Assembly (NCBI RefSeq): GCF_030056665.1
Contig: NZ_JASHIG010000019.1
Reading direction: 5' to 3' (one strand)
Source: Flectobacillus roseus
GTDB lineage: Bacteria; Bacteroidota; Bacteroidia; Cytophagales; Spirosomataceae
Length of the DNA stretch: 64,000 bases
A program made the translations under genes and the position numbers. The notes beneath the pieces were generated by a model. That model had not been told where the DNA came from. It did no database searches and saw only the letters and a program-made list of their open reading frames with translations. Positions 52,489 through 61,938 of this stretch are shown in pieces (the first letter of the stretch is position 1; the number at the start of each line of letters is the position of its first letter).

Positions 52489-55476
52489 ATGAAATGTTCA
52501 GTTTTACTAGTTTGGTTATTGCTAAGTCTTCCTTGTGTAGCACAGGAAGGGTATAGGCATATCACGATCAAAAATGGACTTTCTCAAGGCTCTATTAACA
52601 CCATTTTTAAAGACTCTCGGGGATTTATTTGGCTTGCTAGTCAGGCAGGACTCAATCGTTATGATGGTTCAAATATAAAAGTTTATCAGTTTATTGATGA
52701 TGATAGCACAACGATAGGCGGAGGAGATTTGCGAGGGGTTGTTGAGGACGCTAATGGAGACCTTTGGATTGGTTCTGGGGATTGCCTAAATCGTTTTAAT
52801 AGAAAGTCGAATAACTTCACGCGCTTTTATAGTAATAACTCAAGACGTTCAACGATTACGACAGTTTTTTATGCCAATATGGATGAAATCTGGTATATCA
52901 ATGAAGAAGAAGGCATTATGGCATTAAATTATAAAAGCTTTCACAAAAGAAAAATATGGAAAGATTTTATTTACAAAGCTGATTACCTTTCAGGAAAAGT
53001 AAAAAAAGACCCTATCAGACCAATTGTATGGATTTTGTTACCTACGGGAGTAGTAGGTTTAAATTACCAGACAAAAGAAGAGATTCTCATTTCTCCCAAA
53101 ATCCTTCCCAATAAAAGTGATATCACCAGTTTTGAACTAGACGCTAAAGGCAATGTTTGGGGTGTCTCTGGTACCCAATTATGGCAGTATTCAGTTATAT
53201 CGAAAAAAATAAAATCCTTCAAGCTGCCTAATCTGAGAGGAATTAGTCCTACCACATATGATATCAAAGAAAGCTTTGACACCCAAAAACTAGTGATTAG
53301 TGGTAATTATGGTTTGGTTGTTTTTGATTTGTTACAAGAACGAATAGGTCGATACTACACCCATCAACTGAATAACGCAAGGAGTTTGTCAAATTGGGAG
53401 ATTTCTACTGCTATTTTGGACGACCAACAAATCCTATGGGCAAATCCAGACCCTGTTGGAATAGATGTTATTTTACCTCAACATTTTCAAATCAATACCT
53501 TTGATAGCAATCCCTGTGATTTTGGAGAATTTAATGGTGCTTCTATTCGTGGAATAACCGAAGATCAGGAGCATAACCTCTGGGTTGGTTCGATTGATGA
53601 GGGAATTTGGTACATCAAAATGAATCCCAATAGAACTGGAATGGTAGAAGAGCCTATTTCACTACAGAAATTTACGACTAAGGATGGATTGCCAGATCAT
53701 GATGTTAACGATATTTTGATTGATGCCAATGGAATTGTCTGGGTGGCTACTTTTCTAGGAATGGCCTATTTTGACAAACAAAAAAAGAAGTTTATTCCTG
53801 TTCTTAATCATGCAGACCCTAACAATTATGTCAATGCAAACTATGTGCGAGAGATTTGTCAGTATAAGGATAACCAGATTTTGCTTAGCACCATGAGTGG
53901 ATTGTTTTTGCTAAAAGACAAACATATCTCTGCTTTTTCAAAGGATAAAGAACCTGGTTCTGGAAGTCTCTATTATGACGCTTCGGCGCAGAGGCTGTAC
54001 GTTGGCTGGCGAGAAAAGGGCTTGGCTGTCTATTCGACTAAGAATGAAAAGCCTGTGCTATTGCCTCAATTGTTTTTACAAGGTCTTAATGTCATGGAGT
54101 GTTATCGACAACCCAATTCTGATATCCTTTGGATTTCTTCTAACAAAGGACTTATTAAATTTGATGTAAAAAAACTTCAAGTGCTTCGTGCATTTACCGA
54201 TAAAAGCGGACTAATCAATAATGTAGTATATGCCATTATGCCTTTTAAGAATAGTCTTTGGCTGAGTACGAATAAAGGTGTAGCCCAATTTGACCTGACT
54301 CATGAAAAATTTAAGGCGATTACACAAGAGGAATTTCGAGAATATAATCGGAATGCAAGTCTCAAAGCCTCTAATGGTACAATATATTTTGGTTCTACCC
54401 ACGGACTGACCTATTTTAACCCTTTGATTACACCCTCCCGCAATTCGTTAATAAATATCTATTTGACTGATATGTCTGTTAATGACAAACCTTTATCTGT
54501 TGAAAAAGGACATATTGGTGAACAGGATAAAATTGTACTCAATTATGATGAAAATACAATCACTTTATCTTATGTCGGAATTGACTACAGTAATCAGATT
54601 AGTAATACGTATTTTGTTCAACTTGAAGGATTTGATAAAAGTTGGATGAATGTTGGATCTCAGCAGTCGATAAGATATACCCATTTACCCTATGGTGAAT
54701 ACAAATTCAAGATAAAAGTAAAAAATCTAGACGATGAAGAATTTCCTGTTAAAGAGTTGGTCATCGTGATTAAGTCGCCTTTTTGGCGAACAATTCCATT
54801 TTATCTAGCTTCTGTTCTTCTACTGATTTTCTGTGGATATATAGGAACTACTTACTGGGTAAATCGTAAATTACTGGTACAACAGCACGAGCTTGAGACA
54901 ATACTTAAAACACAAGAATCCGAACGAAAGCGATTAGCTCAGGATTTACATGATGATTTAGGTGGAAGCTTGTCGATTTTAAGAGGAAGACTATCCAATG
55001 AAGGCGTAAGTCATGAAATGATTCAGCTTGTCAATCAAGCTATTCAGGATTTAAGGTTAATTTCATGGAATTTACTACCACCCGATTTGATGAAAGATGG
55101 TTTGGTTGCAGCACTCGAAAACGCTGTAGAACGAATACAAAAATCTTCAGACATTAAGTTTACGTTTATCCATTTTGGCAAGGAGAAACAGCTACCCGAA
55201 AAATCAAGAATCCATATTTATCGAATCGTACTTGAGGTATTCAACAATATTTTAAAGCATTCTAAAGCGCATGAGGCCACCATGCAGCTTATTTTTCATG
55301 AACAAATGATTTATCTGTCAATCGAGGATAACGGCATTGGTATTAACGAAGAGAGTTCTTCTTGGGGAATTGGTTTCAAAAATATTCAAACTCGTGTTGA
55401 TAACCTTCAAGCCCAATGGCATATAGATACAAGTAATCTTGGCACCACCTTTATATTGGAAATACCCTATGAATGA
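52489..55476 (+). CDS. Two-component propeller sensor histidine kinase (NarL-type partner)
   Basis: This 995-residue protein has a signal peptide (about 1-18), a large periplasmic region of two-component-propeller blades (GLSQGSINTIFKDSRGFIWL, NGDLWIGSGD, DGLPDHDVNDILIDANGIVW) and a Y_Y_Y beta-sandwich (about 680-760). One membrane helix follows (about 768-788), then HisKA_3-type QDLHDDLGGSLSIL with phospho-acceptor His (about residue 825) and an ATPase domain (EVFNNILKHS; WGIGFKNIQTRV). It is shorter than hybrid SusR-like regulators because receiver and output are separate. The LuxR-type regulator overlaps its 3' end by eight bases. Confidence 0.94.
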   Translation: MKCSVLLVWLLLSLPCVAQEGYRHITIKNGLSQGSINTIFKDSRGFIWLASQAGLNRYDGSNIKVYQFIDDDSTTIGGGDLRGVVEDANGDLWIGSGDCLNRFNRKSNNFTRFYSNNSRRSTITTVFYANMDEIWYINEEEGIMALNYKSFHKRKIWKDFIYKADYLSGKVKKDPIRPIVWILLPTGVVGLNYQTKEEILISPKILPNKSDITSFELDAKGNVWGVSGTQLWQYSVISKKIKSFKLPNLRGISPTTYDIKESFDTQKLVISGNYGLVVFDLLQERIGRYYTHQLNNARSLSNWEISTAILDDQQILWANPDPVGIDVILPQHFQINTFDSNPCDFGEFNGASIRGITEDQEHNLWVGSIDEGIWYIKMNPNRTGMVEEPISLQKFTTKDGLPDHDVNDILIDANGIVWVATFLGMAYFDKQKKKFIPVLNHADPNNYVNANYVREICQYKDNQILLSTMSGLFLLKDKHISAFSKDKEPGSGSLYYDASAQRLYVGWREKGLAVYSTKNEKPVLLPQLFLQGLNVMECYRQPNSDILWISSNKGLIKFDVKKLQVLRAFTDKSGLINNVVYAIMPFKNSLWLSTNKGVAQFDLTHEKFKAITQEEFREYNRNASLKASNGTIYFGSTHGLTYFNPLITPSRNSLINIYLTDMSVNDKPLSVEKGHIGEQDKIVLNYDENTITLSYVGIDYSNQISNTYFVQLEGFDKSWMNVGSQQSIRYTHLPYGEYKFKIKVKNLDDEEFPVKELVIVIKSPFWRTIPFYLASVLLLIFCGYIGTTYWVNRKLLVQQHELETILKTQESERKRLAQDLHDDLGGSLSILRGRLSNEGVSHEMIQLVNQAIQDLRLISWNLLPPDLMKDGLVAALENAVERIQKSSDIKFTFIHFGKEKQLPEKSRIHIYRIVLEVFNNILKHSKAHEATMQLIFHEQMIYLSIEDNGIGINEESSSWGIGFKNIQTRVDNLQAQWHIDTSNLGTTFILEIPYE

Positions 55477-56098
55477 ATCTAAAGCATCTCTGTTAATTGC
55501 CGATGATCACGTTTTGTTTAGTGAAGGAATTGTCTCTATGCTGAGGGATACCTATCATTTTTCGGGACTTGTCACAGATGGGAAACAGGTTATGAACGCA
55601 ATTTTGGAAAGAAAACCTGCCTTAATTTTGCTGGATATAAACTTGCCTAATATCGACGGACTAGAGTTAGCTAAACTGATCAAGTCTAATTTTACAGAGG
55701 TAAGGATTATATTTCTCACGATGTATAATGAAGGAAAATTTGTCGATCAAGCCCAAAAACTCAAAGTCGATGGCTATATGCTCAAACATTCTACCAAGGA
55801 GGAGCTTATTTTGGCAATTGATAAAGTTTTATCTGGGGAAAAATACTTCGACCCAAAATTGAATTTAGAGAAAACAAACCTCCATCAGACAGATTATTTT
55901 GTTAAGAAATTTTTGCTTACCCCACGTGAAGTTGAAATAATTCGACTAATTAAGAAAGGAGCTAGTTCTGGGCAAATCGCGGAGGCTTTGCATTTGAGTG
56001 AAGAAACCGTGCGTTCACATCGTAAAAATATTCATTTCAAGCTCGGTGTCTCAAAGGTCTCAGAGCTCATAGAATTTGCGAATGCGAATGGGTTATAA
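55469..56098 (+). CDS. LuxR/NarL-type response regulator
   Basis: This protein has 209 residues from the ATG at 55469, chosen because the family begins near SLLIADDHVLF. The receiver (about 6-120) has the acidic pair ADDH, Asp in ILLDINLPN and Lys in MLKHS (the usual KP is KH here). The LuxR-type helix-turn-helix (about 145-205) reads LTPREVEIIRLIKKGASSGQ and HLSEETVRSHRKNI. An eight-base overlap with the kinase gene (ATGAATGA) gives translational coupling. Targets are unknown. Confidence 0.94.
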   Translation: MNESKASLLIADDHVLFSEGIVSMLRDTYHFSGLVTDGKQVMNAILERKPALILLDINLPNIDGLELAKLIKSNFTEVRIIFLTMYNEGKFVDQAQKLKVDGYMLKHSTKEELILAIDKVLSGEKYFDPKLNLEKTNLHQTDYFVKKFLLTPREVEIIRLIKKGASSGQIAEALHLSEETVRSHRKNIHFKLGVSKVSELIEFANANGL

Positions 56099-56195
56099 AT
56101 GAGATAATGAGTGAGTTGTGATTGAGTGATTACTCTTTTCAGTATTGGAAACAAATAGCTTTGCGTTCGATGATGATTTATTAGCCTATTCATCA

Positions 56196-56231
56196 AAAAA
56201 GCGGTCGAAAATTATTTTCCAACCGCTTTTT
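56196..56231. terminator. Conserved-stem terminator, copy E (decayed)
   Basis: AAAAAGCGGTCGAAAA faces TTTTCCAACCGCTTTTT, with two mismatches in the middle of the stem. It lies between the convergent response-regulator and yicC genes, and AGTGATTACTC / ATTGAGTGA-type repeats precede it (about 56100-56135). Confidence 0.8.
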
Positions 56232-56257
56232 AATAGTAGTTTTATCGTAAGTCTGTT

Positions 56258-57133
56258 TTAAAGAACATTAGAAGTCTGCTCTTTGATTTTCTCCAACTCA
56301 TCCTTCATATTCACTACCAATCGCTGAATAGCAACGTCATTAGCTTTTGAACCGATGGTATTGATTTCACGACCAATTTCCTGAGATAAGAAGTTTAACT
56401 TTTTACCATTCCCTTCTTTAACAATCGTCTGGAAATAGTCGAGATGCGTGCGTAGACGTACTTTTTCTTCCGAAATATCGTATTTCTCTACATAATACAC
56501 CAATTCTTGTTCGAAGCGATTTTTGTCAAAATTTTCATCCTGTAACAAATCACTCACCGATTTACGGAGGCGCTCTCTTACGCCAGGGATACGAGTTTTG
56601 TCTAACTCCTCAACTTCCGTTAAGAGGCTACCGATACTCTGTGCATATTCGATAAATTTAGCTTGTACGATAGCACCTTCTCTAAGCCTAAACTTATTAC
56701 ATTCTTCAACTGCCTTATTTACAGCCTGAACAATCACTTTCCATTCTGCTTCACTTTGTTCTTCCGAAACAGCGTCGGTATTAAATGCGTTTGGCATCGT
56801 TAAGGCAATTTTCAATAGCTCAGTAGTTTCGATGCTTCCGAAAATAGCAGCGGTTTCAGCTAAGTCTTTTACGTAAGCTTGTACCAAAACTCTGTTGACC
56901 GAAGTGCCAGCGGTTGTATCTGTATATTGTACCTGTAAATTAAATTCTATTTTCCCTCTTTCTAATTGCTGAGTGAGAATATTACGAATCTCGATTTCTC
57001 TTGATGAAAAGGTTTTCGGAATACGGCAATATATATCAGTGAATTTAGAGTTCAAGCTTTTGACTTCAGCAGTTACAGTTAGATGATTTGCTTCTACTAC
57101 TGCCTTTCCGAAGCCTGTCATTGATTTCAACAT
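56258..57133 (-). CDS. yicC: YicC-family endoribonuclease-like protein
   Basis: This 291-residue protein starts with the family signature MLKSMTGFGKA, has EVKSLNSKFTDIYCRIP with SSREIEIRN, and ends with the conserved block KKLNFLSQEIGREINTIGSKA and VVNMKDELEKIKEQ. YicC relatives act on RNA in enterobacteria, where YicC has been described as an endoribonuclease; the role in Bacteroidetes is less clear. The gene is normal in length, monocistronic, and converges with the LuxR-type regulator gene. Confidence 0.94.
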   Translation of the reverse strand: MLKSMTGFGKAVVEANHLTVTAEVKSLNSKFTDIYCRIPKTFSSREIEIRNILTQQLERGKIEFNLQVQYTDTTAGTSVNRVLVQAYVKDLAETAAIFGSIETTELLKIALTMPNAFNTDAVSEEQSEAEWKVIVQAVNKAVEECNKFRLREGAIVQAKFIEYAQSIGSLLTEVEELDKTRIPGVRERLRKSVSDLLQDENFDKNRFEQELVYYVEKYDISEEKVRLRTHLDYFQTIVKEGNGKKLNFLSQEIGREINTIGSKANDVAIQRLVVNMKDELEKIKEQTSNVL

Positions 57134-57324
57134 AGTTATTCAATATTTTACGTTCTATGCAATTTGCAGGTAAAAATTGACTTGTCCAAATAAAAAAGAG
57201 GAGGTATGTGTAATTAAGGATGAGTGCGGAGTCGAGAATGGTGAGTTTGTCTAGAGCTAAAGTTTCCAAACAATGCTAGATCTGGGATTACTGAAATTAT
57301 GACTATTTTAATATTGGTAAAAAA

Positions 57325-57355
57325 GAAGCGGTCGAAAATACTTTTCGACCGCTTC
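57325..57355 (-). terminator. Conserved-stem terminator, copy F
   Basis: GAAGCGGTCGAAAA pairs with TTTTCGACCGCTTC around a short loop (TAC). It follows the minus-strand DUF1080 gene and is the only copy not at a convergent junction. AATCACTCAATCAGCATTCA-type repeats lie at about 57387-57415 and AT-rich sequence fills the rest of the 57134-57426 gap. Confidence 0.82.
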
Positions 57356-57426
57356 TGATACAAATTTACTGCTAAAAGATTCACTAAATCACTCAATCAG
57401 CATTCACTCAATTGTGAAGCGAAATA

Positions 57427-58143
57427 CTAAAGAGATTTGATTTTGATACTACGGTACCAAACATCATTGCCGTGATCTTGTAATACGATATGTCCTTTCA
57501 AGAATTTACCAAAGTCTGGCATATTTTTGAATTTACTATTTGCGATTAAATCCTTCCAGTTTTGGTCATCCATACGAGTTTCAACTACCTTTACGCCATT
57601 CATGAATACCTGAAGGCTTCCTTTGTTACTGATGATTTTGACAGTATTCCATTCACCAACGGCTTTCACTGGTTCTGATGATGACTGAATCAAATCATAA
57701 AGGTCGCTTGCACGGTGTTTTTTGATTTTACCATCTGGGTGACCATCGTTGTCGATTACTTGGATTTCAGGACCTGTAAACCATCCGTATCCATATTTTG
57801 CATCTTCTTGGCTATTGATATAAATACCACTATTACCATTTGGTGAAATTTTCCATTCGATACTCAATTCAAAGTTTTCGAACTCTTCGTTGCTTACCAA
57901 GTCACCCGAACCTTCTTTGCCTTTCGAAGTATCATATTTTAAAGCGCCATCTGACACAATCCAGTTGGCTTTTACTTCTTTGCTTTTCCAAGTATGCCAA
58001 CCTGTAGTAGACTTGCCGTCAAACAATAAACGCCATCCTGATTTGATTTCTTTTTTAGAGAGAGTATTTGGAGTTTCTTTAGCTTGTAGGCTAAAAACCG
58101 ATGCTGAAAGCATTAAGCAAGTAATAAAACTAGTTTTTTTCAT
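57427..58143 (-). CDS. DUF1080 protein (3-keto-disaccharide hydrolase-like), exported
   Basis: This protein has 238 residues from the ATG at 58141-58143, directly before a signal peptide (KKTSFITCLMLSASVFSLQA). The concanavalin-like body fits DUF1080: GWRLLFDGKSTTGWHTWKSK, SNEEFENFELSIEWKISPNG, NSGIYINSQE and KGHIVLQDHGNDVWYRSIKI. Some relatives hydrolyse 3-keto-glycosides. Together with the TIM-barrel isomerase-like gene at 11743 this hints at keto-sugar metabolism, although the genes are far apart. Confidence 0.92.
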   Translation of the reverse strand: MKKTSFITCLMLSASVFSLQAKETPNTLSKKEIKSGWRLLFDGKSTTGWHTWKSKEVKANWIVSDGALKYDTSKGKEGSGDLVSNEEFENFELSIEWKISPNGNSGIYINSQEDAKYGYGWFTGPEIQVIDNDGHPDGKIKKHRASDLYDLIQSSSEPVKAVGEWNTVKIISNKGSLQVFMNGVKVVETRMDDQNWKDLIANSKFKNMPDFGKFLKGHIVLQDHGNDVWYRSIKIKSL

Positions 58144-58330
58144 GTAATAAAGGGAATTTAGAAAATGGGCTGATTGGGGAAATTGTACAATCATTTACAA
58201 AAACAAATGTAATACTCAATTCTGAATATTATGACCTGACAAGGAGGGAAACTTTCATTCAATTGCGGATTTGAGATTTCTGATTTCGGAAATACTGAAA
58301 AATATATCCGTTTTATAATATATAAAAAAT

Positions 58331-58357
58331 GGGCTTGCAACATCATGTTGCAAGCCC
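58331..58357 (-). terminator. Terminator of the yfhO-like gene
   Basis: GGGCTTGCAACAT-C-ATGTTGCAAGCCC is a 13-bp perfect palindrome. On the minus strand it is followed by ATTTTTTATA. Confidence 0.88.
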
Positions 58358-58403
58358 AAAAGCACTGAGTATTTGTTCAAATAAGTTTTAACCTATAATC
58401 AAA

Positions 58404-60848
58404 TTACTTTTTCTTTTTTACTTCGAAGAAAATAGCCAATCCCAACAAGCCAACTAAAAAGAACGAAGCAACAAAGTCAATTTTTGAGCCTTTTGCTACT
58501 ACTTCTGGTTCAAATTTAAACTCGATGGTGTGTTTTCCTGCTGGAACTACTAACGCTCTCAGTACGTAGTCGGCACGCAAATGTGGCTTGTATTGTCCGT
58601 CGATATAAGCTTTCCAATCTTGGTTACCACGGTAGAAGATTTCAGAGAAAACTGCTAATTGTTCAGAACTTGCGTTTGAGCTATAAGTCAAATGGTTTGG
58701 CTTATAGTTGGTAAGAGTAATTTTATTATTAACAGAATCAGTTTTAATCACTGACAAGTTACCTAATTCCGCTTTGAAACGTTGGTCAACAACCGCTGTC
58801 TTTTTAGGGTTAAAGTTGGTTAGTGCATTGATTTCTTCATCAGCGGTAGGTACCATTTTGATTTCTTGTACAAACCAAGCATTTCCACAAGCTTCAGGAT
58901 TTAATTGCACTGCTGGCGTACCTTGAGCACCTGGAACCACTACATACTTCGCATTGAGCATATTTAATACCTGAAGATTCAACGGATTTTTAGAAAGATG
59001 ATGCTCCACTAATTCTTGGTATCTACGCAATTTTGCTCCATGATAACCACCCAATGATTGGTGATAATACGACATTTTGGCATCACCCACAAAGTTTGTT
59101 GAAAGGTCAATTACTTTATAAATGCCTTTGTCTTTCATGATTTCTGCATCTATCGGTGAAGGTGCAGTATTTTCTTCAACGGCTGCTTTGTCGATAAATG
59201 AATCGTTGTTGAAATAGCGTTTGTCAACTGAAAACAAGTCAAGCGTTACTAATAAAATCAAAACTGGATATAATACTGATTCTTTGATTTTTCCTTTGGC
59301 AAATGCCCAAATCGCTGCAGCTGTGATCGTAATGTAGATAAATGTGCGGAAAGCATCTGCGCGCAACAACGAAGCTCTATCTTTTACAATGGCATTAAGG
59401 ATTTGTGTGTCGAAAGACTGATTGCCTGATAACTGGAAGGTAGAGTCGTTTGGAGAACGGAAATTGAAAAACAAATCAGGAAGTAAAGCTAGGATTAATG
59501 AAAACCCTGCTGTCAAACCAAAGCTGATAAGTAAATCTTGCTTAATTTGTTCAAATGTCAACTTTTCTTCAACGATACGTTTGATGGCTAATACTGCCAT
59601 GGTAACCAATGAGAATTGTACAAGACAAAGAATCATAGTCACTGCTCTAAATTTATTGAACATCGGGAAGTAATCAAACATCAAATCATTAAAGAAGAAG
59701 TTTTTACCCCATGACAATACAATATATAAAACCGTAGTGCCAATTAGCCAGTATTTCAATGAACCTCTTACTACAAAGCATCCTAGCAAGAACAAAAAGC
59801 ATATTACTGCACCAGCGTATGCAGGTCCACCTACAAAGCTCTGATCGCCCCAGTAAGCTACACTTCTTTCTGAAAATCCAAGTGCTACTTCTTCTGGTTG
59901 TCCGTTATCAATAAGTACTTTGTATGTTTCAGATTTGTTGCCACCAAGTGAACCACCTGAAGCCCCACCTCTAAAATTTGGAATAAGTAACGTTCCTGTT
60001 TCACCTATACCATAACTCCAGTCAAAAGCATAATCTTTGTCCAAACCACCATTTGACTGCTTATTTGATGTTAATTCTGATTTGCCACGAATTGTTTCTT
60101 TCGAATATTCAAGGTTACTCCATAAACGCATAGCGTGGTTTGCTGCACCAACACCTAGCGAACCAGCCAAAATAGCGAGCGAAATAACCAATTGTTTTAC
60201 TTGACCCGCTTTGATTTTCTCGATGGCTTCTGCTACTATTAAAATTCCCCACGATAGGAATAGATAATAAGTAATCTGTACGTGGTTGGCATATAGCTCC
60301 AATCCCATAAATAGGGCAGTAAGCGCCGCACCAATCCAGTATTTGCCTCGCATGATAAGAACTGTCCCGGCTAATACTAAAGGAGCAAAGGCAAGAGCTA
60401 AAGCTTTTGAGTTATGTCCTGCGGGGATAATCACCATATTAAAAGTACCCAAGGCATAGCCTATGGCTCCCAAAACTGATAGCCAGTTGTTAAGACCAAG
60501 TATGATGAGGAAGATATACATCCCAAGCATATTCAAGAATATCATGTTGATAGGGCTAGGGAGTGCATTATTGGCATACTGACCAATCTTGGTTGTAATA
60601 CTATTAGGGTATTGTGCCGAAATCATATAGGTAGGCATACCCCCAAACATAGAGTTAGTCCACCAAGTGGCTTCACCAGTCGTTTTTCTGAACTCGACAG
60701 ACTCGTGAGCGGCTGCTTGAGCCATTTGAATATCATGTTGCTGAATGACTTTGCCTTTAAGGGCTGGTGATGCGTAAATCCCTGCCAATACCGCAAAAAA
60801 TACAATCGCTACAACGTGCGGAAGGAATTTTTTGAATGAAAATTGCAT
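58404..60848 (-). CDS. YfhO-family large membrane protein
   Basis: This 814-residue protein has about 12-14 membrane helices in its first 570 residues, a soluble beta-rich region (about 590-780) and a final helix before a KKK end. YfhO-type proteins are GT-C-like membrane proteins linked to lipoteichoic acid or glycan modification in Gram-positives; in Bacteroidetes the role is undefined. Fitting pieces are WTNSMFGGMPTYMISAQYPN, GVGAANHAMRLWSNLEYSKE and YYHQSLGGYHGAKLRRYQEL. TATCTTTG on the minus strand (60905-60912) may be its -7 box. Confidence 0.9.
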   Translation of the reverse strand: MQFSFKKFLPHVVAIVFFAVLAGIYASPALKGKVIQQHDIQMAQAAAHESVEFRKTTGEATWWTNSMFGGMPTYMISAQYPNSITTKIGQYANNALPSPINMIFLNMLGMYIFLIILGLNNWLSVLGAIGYALGTFNMVIIPAGHNSKALALAFAPLVLAGTVLIMRGKYWIGAALTALFMGLELYANHVQITYYLFLSWGILIVAEAIEKIKAGQVKQLVISLAILAGSLGVGAANHAMRLWSNLEYSKETIRGKSELTSNKQSNGGLDKDYAFDWSYGIGETGTLLIPNFRGGASGGSLGGNKSETYKVLIDNGQPEEVALGFSERSVAYWGDQSFVGGPAYAGAVICFLFLLGCFVVRGSLKYWLIGTTVLYIVLSWGKNFFFNDLMFDYFPMFNKFRAVTMILCLVQFSLVTMAVLAIKRIVEEKLTFEQIKQDLLISFGLTAGFSLILALLPDLFFNFRSPNDSTFQLSGNQSFDTQILNAIVKDRASLLRADAFRTFIYITITAAAIWAFAKGKIKESVLYPVLILLVTLDLFSVDKRYFNNDSFIDKAAVEENTAPSPIDAEIMKDKGIYKVIDLSTNFVGDAKMSYYHQSLGGYHGAKLRRYQELVEHHLSKNPLNLQVLNMLNAKYVVVPGAQGTPAVQLNPEACGNAWFVQEIKMVPTADEEINALTNFNPKKTAVVDQRFKAELGNLSVIKTDSVNNKITLTNYKPNHLTYSSNASSEQLAVFSEIFYRGNQDWKAYIDGQYKPHLRADYVLRALVVPAGKHTIEFKFEPEVVAKGSKIDFVASFFLVGLLGLAIFFEVKKKK

Positions 60849-61125
60849 GTTTTGTGATTAAGATTTTCTTGATTTAATGAATACATATCTTATCTGCTAT
60901 GAAACAAAGATAAAAGGAATCCTTCATTGATAAATGAACTTGTTGGCACTTTCGAGAGTTTTTATATCAGTTTCTTGGACTAATTACGTTATAGCGACAA
61001 TGATTATTGGATTTTTAAAAGAAAAACAGGCTATTTTTATCGAGTTTTGATTTTTTTCCTCAAAAATTCAAACCATTTATCCTTAACTTTGTCAATACGT
61101 ATAATAATACTCATAACTAGATATA

Positions 61126-61758
61126 ATGAAAAAGTTGATTTCGATTATCACGTTTGCGGTGGCTGTAAACCTATCTGGTGCCTATGCACAAGACTCAAAA
61201 GCTGGCGCAATCATTGATGCTATGCAAAAAAAATATAAGTCGATGAAGTCGTTTAGCGCTACATTTACTTATGGAGCTGACGGTAGTAAGCAATTGCTAA
61301 AAGGCGATATTACGGTAAAAGGCCAAAAGTATCGTCTAAAACTAGCTGGTCAGGAATTATTTAATAACGGCAAAGACGTTGCAACTTATATTAAGGAGAC
61401 TAACGAAGTAAATATCTCCGAATACGAACCAAGCGAAAATGACTTGAATCCAGCAAAAGTTTATTCTTTCGATAAAAAAGGATACAAGTATACTTTTGCA
61501 GGTGAGACTAAAGAAGGTGCCAATACTTTTGAACTAGTAGAGCTTTCTCCTGAAAAAAAGGGTGGTCAAGTTTCGAAGGTAAAAATTAAAGTAAATAAAG
61601 CAGACAAATCCGTTGGTGGTTGGACAATCATTGACAAGAGTGGAAAGCGTCAAACATTCAATGTGATTAAATTTAATCCTAATACAAATGTTGATGACAA
61701 ATTCTTTTCATTCGATAAATCTAAATATCCAGGTGTAGAGATCAATGATCTTCGCTAG
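61126..61758 (+). CDS. LolA-like outer-membrane lipoprotein carrier family protein
   Basis: This 210-residue exported protein has a signal peptide (about 1-21, ending GAYAQ) and a LolA-type half-barrel: AIIDAMQKKYKSMKSFSATF, GDITVKGQKYRLKLAGQELF, ATYIKETNEVNISEYEPSEN and DDKFFSFDKSKYPGVEINDL. LolA carries lipoproteins across the periplasm, and Bacteroidetes often have several copies. The gene stands alone with a 20-bp-stem terminator. A TAACTTTG (61084-61091) about 35 bp before the ATG may be its -7 box. Confidence 0.9.
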   Translation: MKKLISIITFAVAVNLSGAYAQDSKAGAIIDAMQKKYKSMKSFSATFTYGADGSKQLLKGDITVKGQKYRLKLAGQELFNNGKDVATYIKETNEVNISEYEPSENDLNPAKVYSFDKKGYKYTFAGETKEGANTFELVELSPEKKGGQVSKVKIKVNKADKSVGGWTIIDKSGKRQTFNVIKFNPNTNVDDKFFSFDKSKYPGVEINDLR

Positions 61759-61770
61759 TATATATGTCTT

Positions 61771-61816
61771 CAATAAAAAAAGGCTAACTCAGCAATGAGT
61801 TAGCCTTTTTTTATTG
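61771..61816. terminator. 20-bp-stem terminator between the LolA-like and symporter genes
   Basis: The arms 61771-61790 and 61797-61816 are perfectly complementary (CAATAAAAAAAGGCTAACTC and its reverse complement) with loop AGCAAT. Seven-base A and T tracts on both sides make it bidirectional. Confidence 0.9.
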
Positions 61817-61900
61817 AAATATCGGATATGGATTTTCGGAATGGTGATTCGCTATTTTTTTAGAAAATATATTCCTTAATTGTTGAGAATTCTTCGTACG

Positions 61901-61938
61901 TTACTAATTCACAATTCACAATTCAGCACTAATACTTA
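61901..61938 (+). repeat. Dispersed TTCACAATTCAC-type intergenic repeat
   Basis: ACTAATTCACAATTCACA continues into AATTCAGCACTAATACTTA, nearly identical to the copy at 27402-27420. Its last three bases form the minus-strand stop codon of the adjacent symporter gene. Confidence 0.6.
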
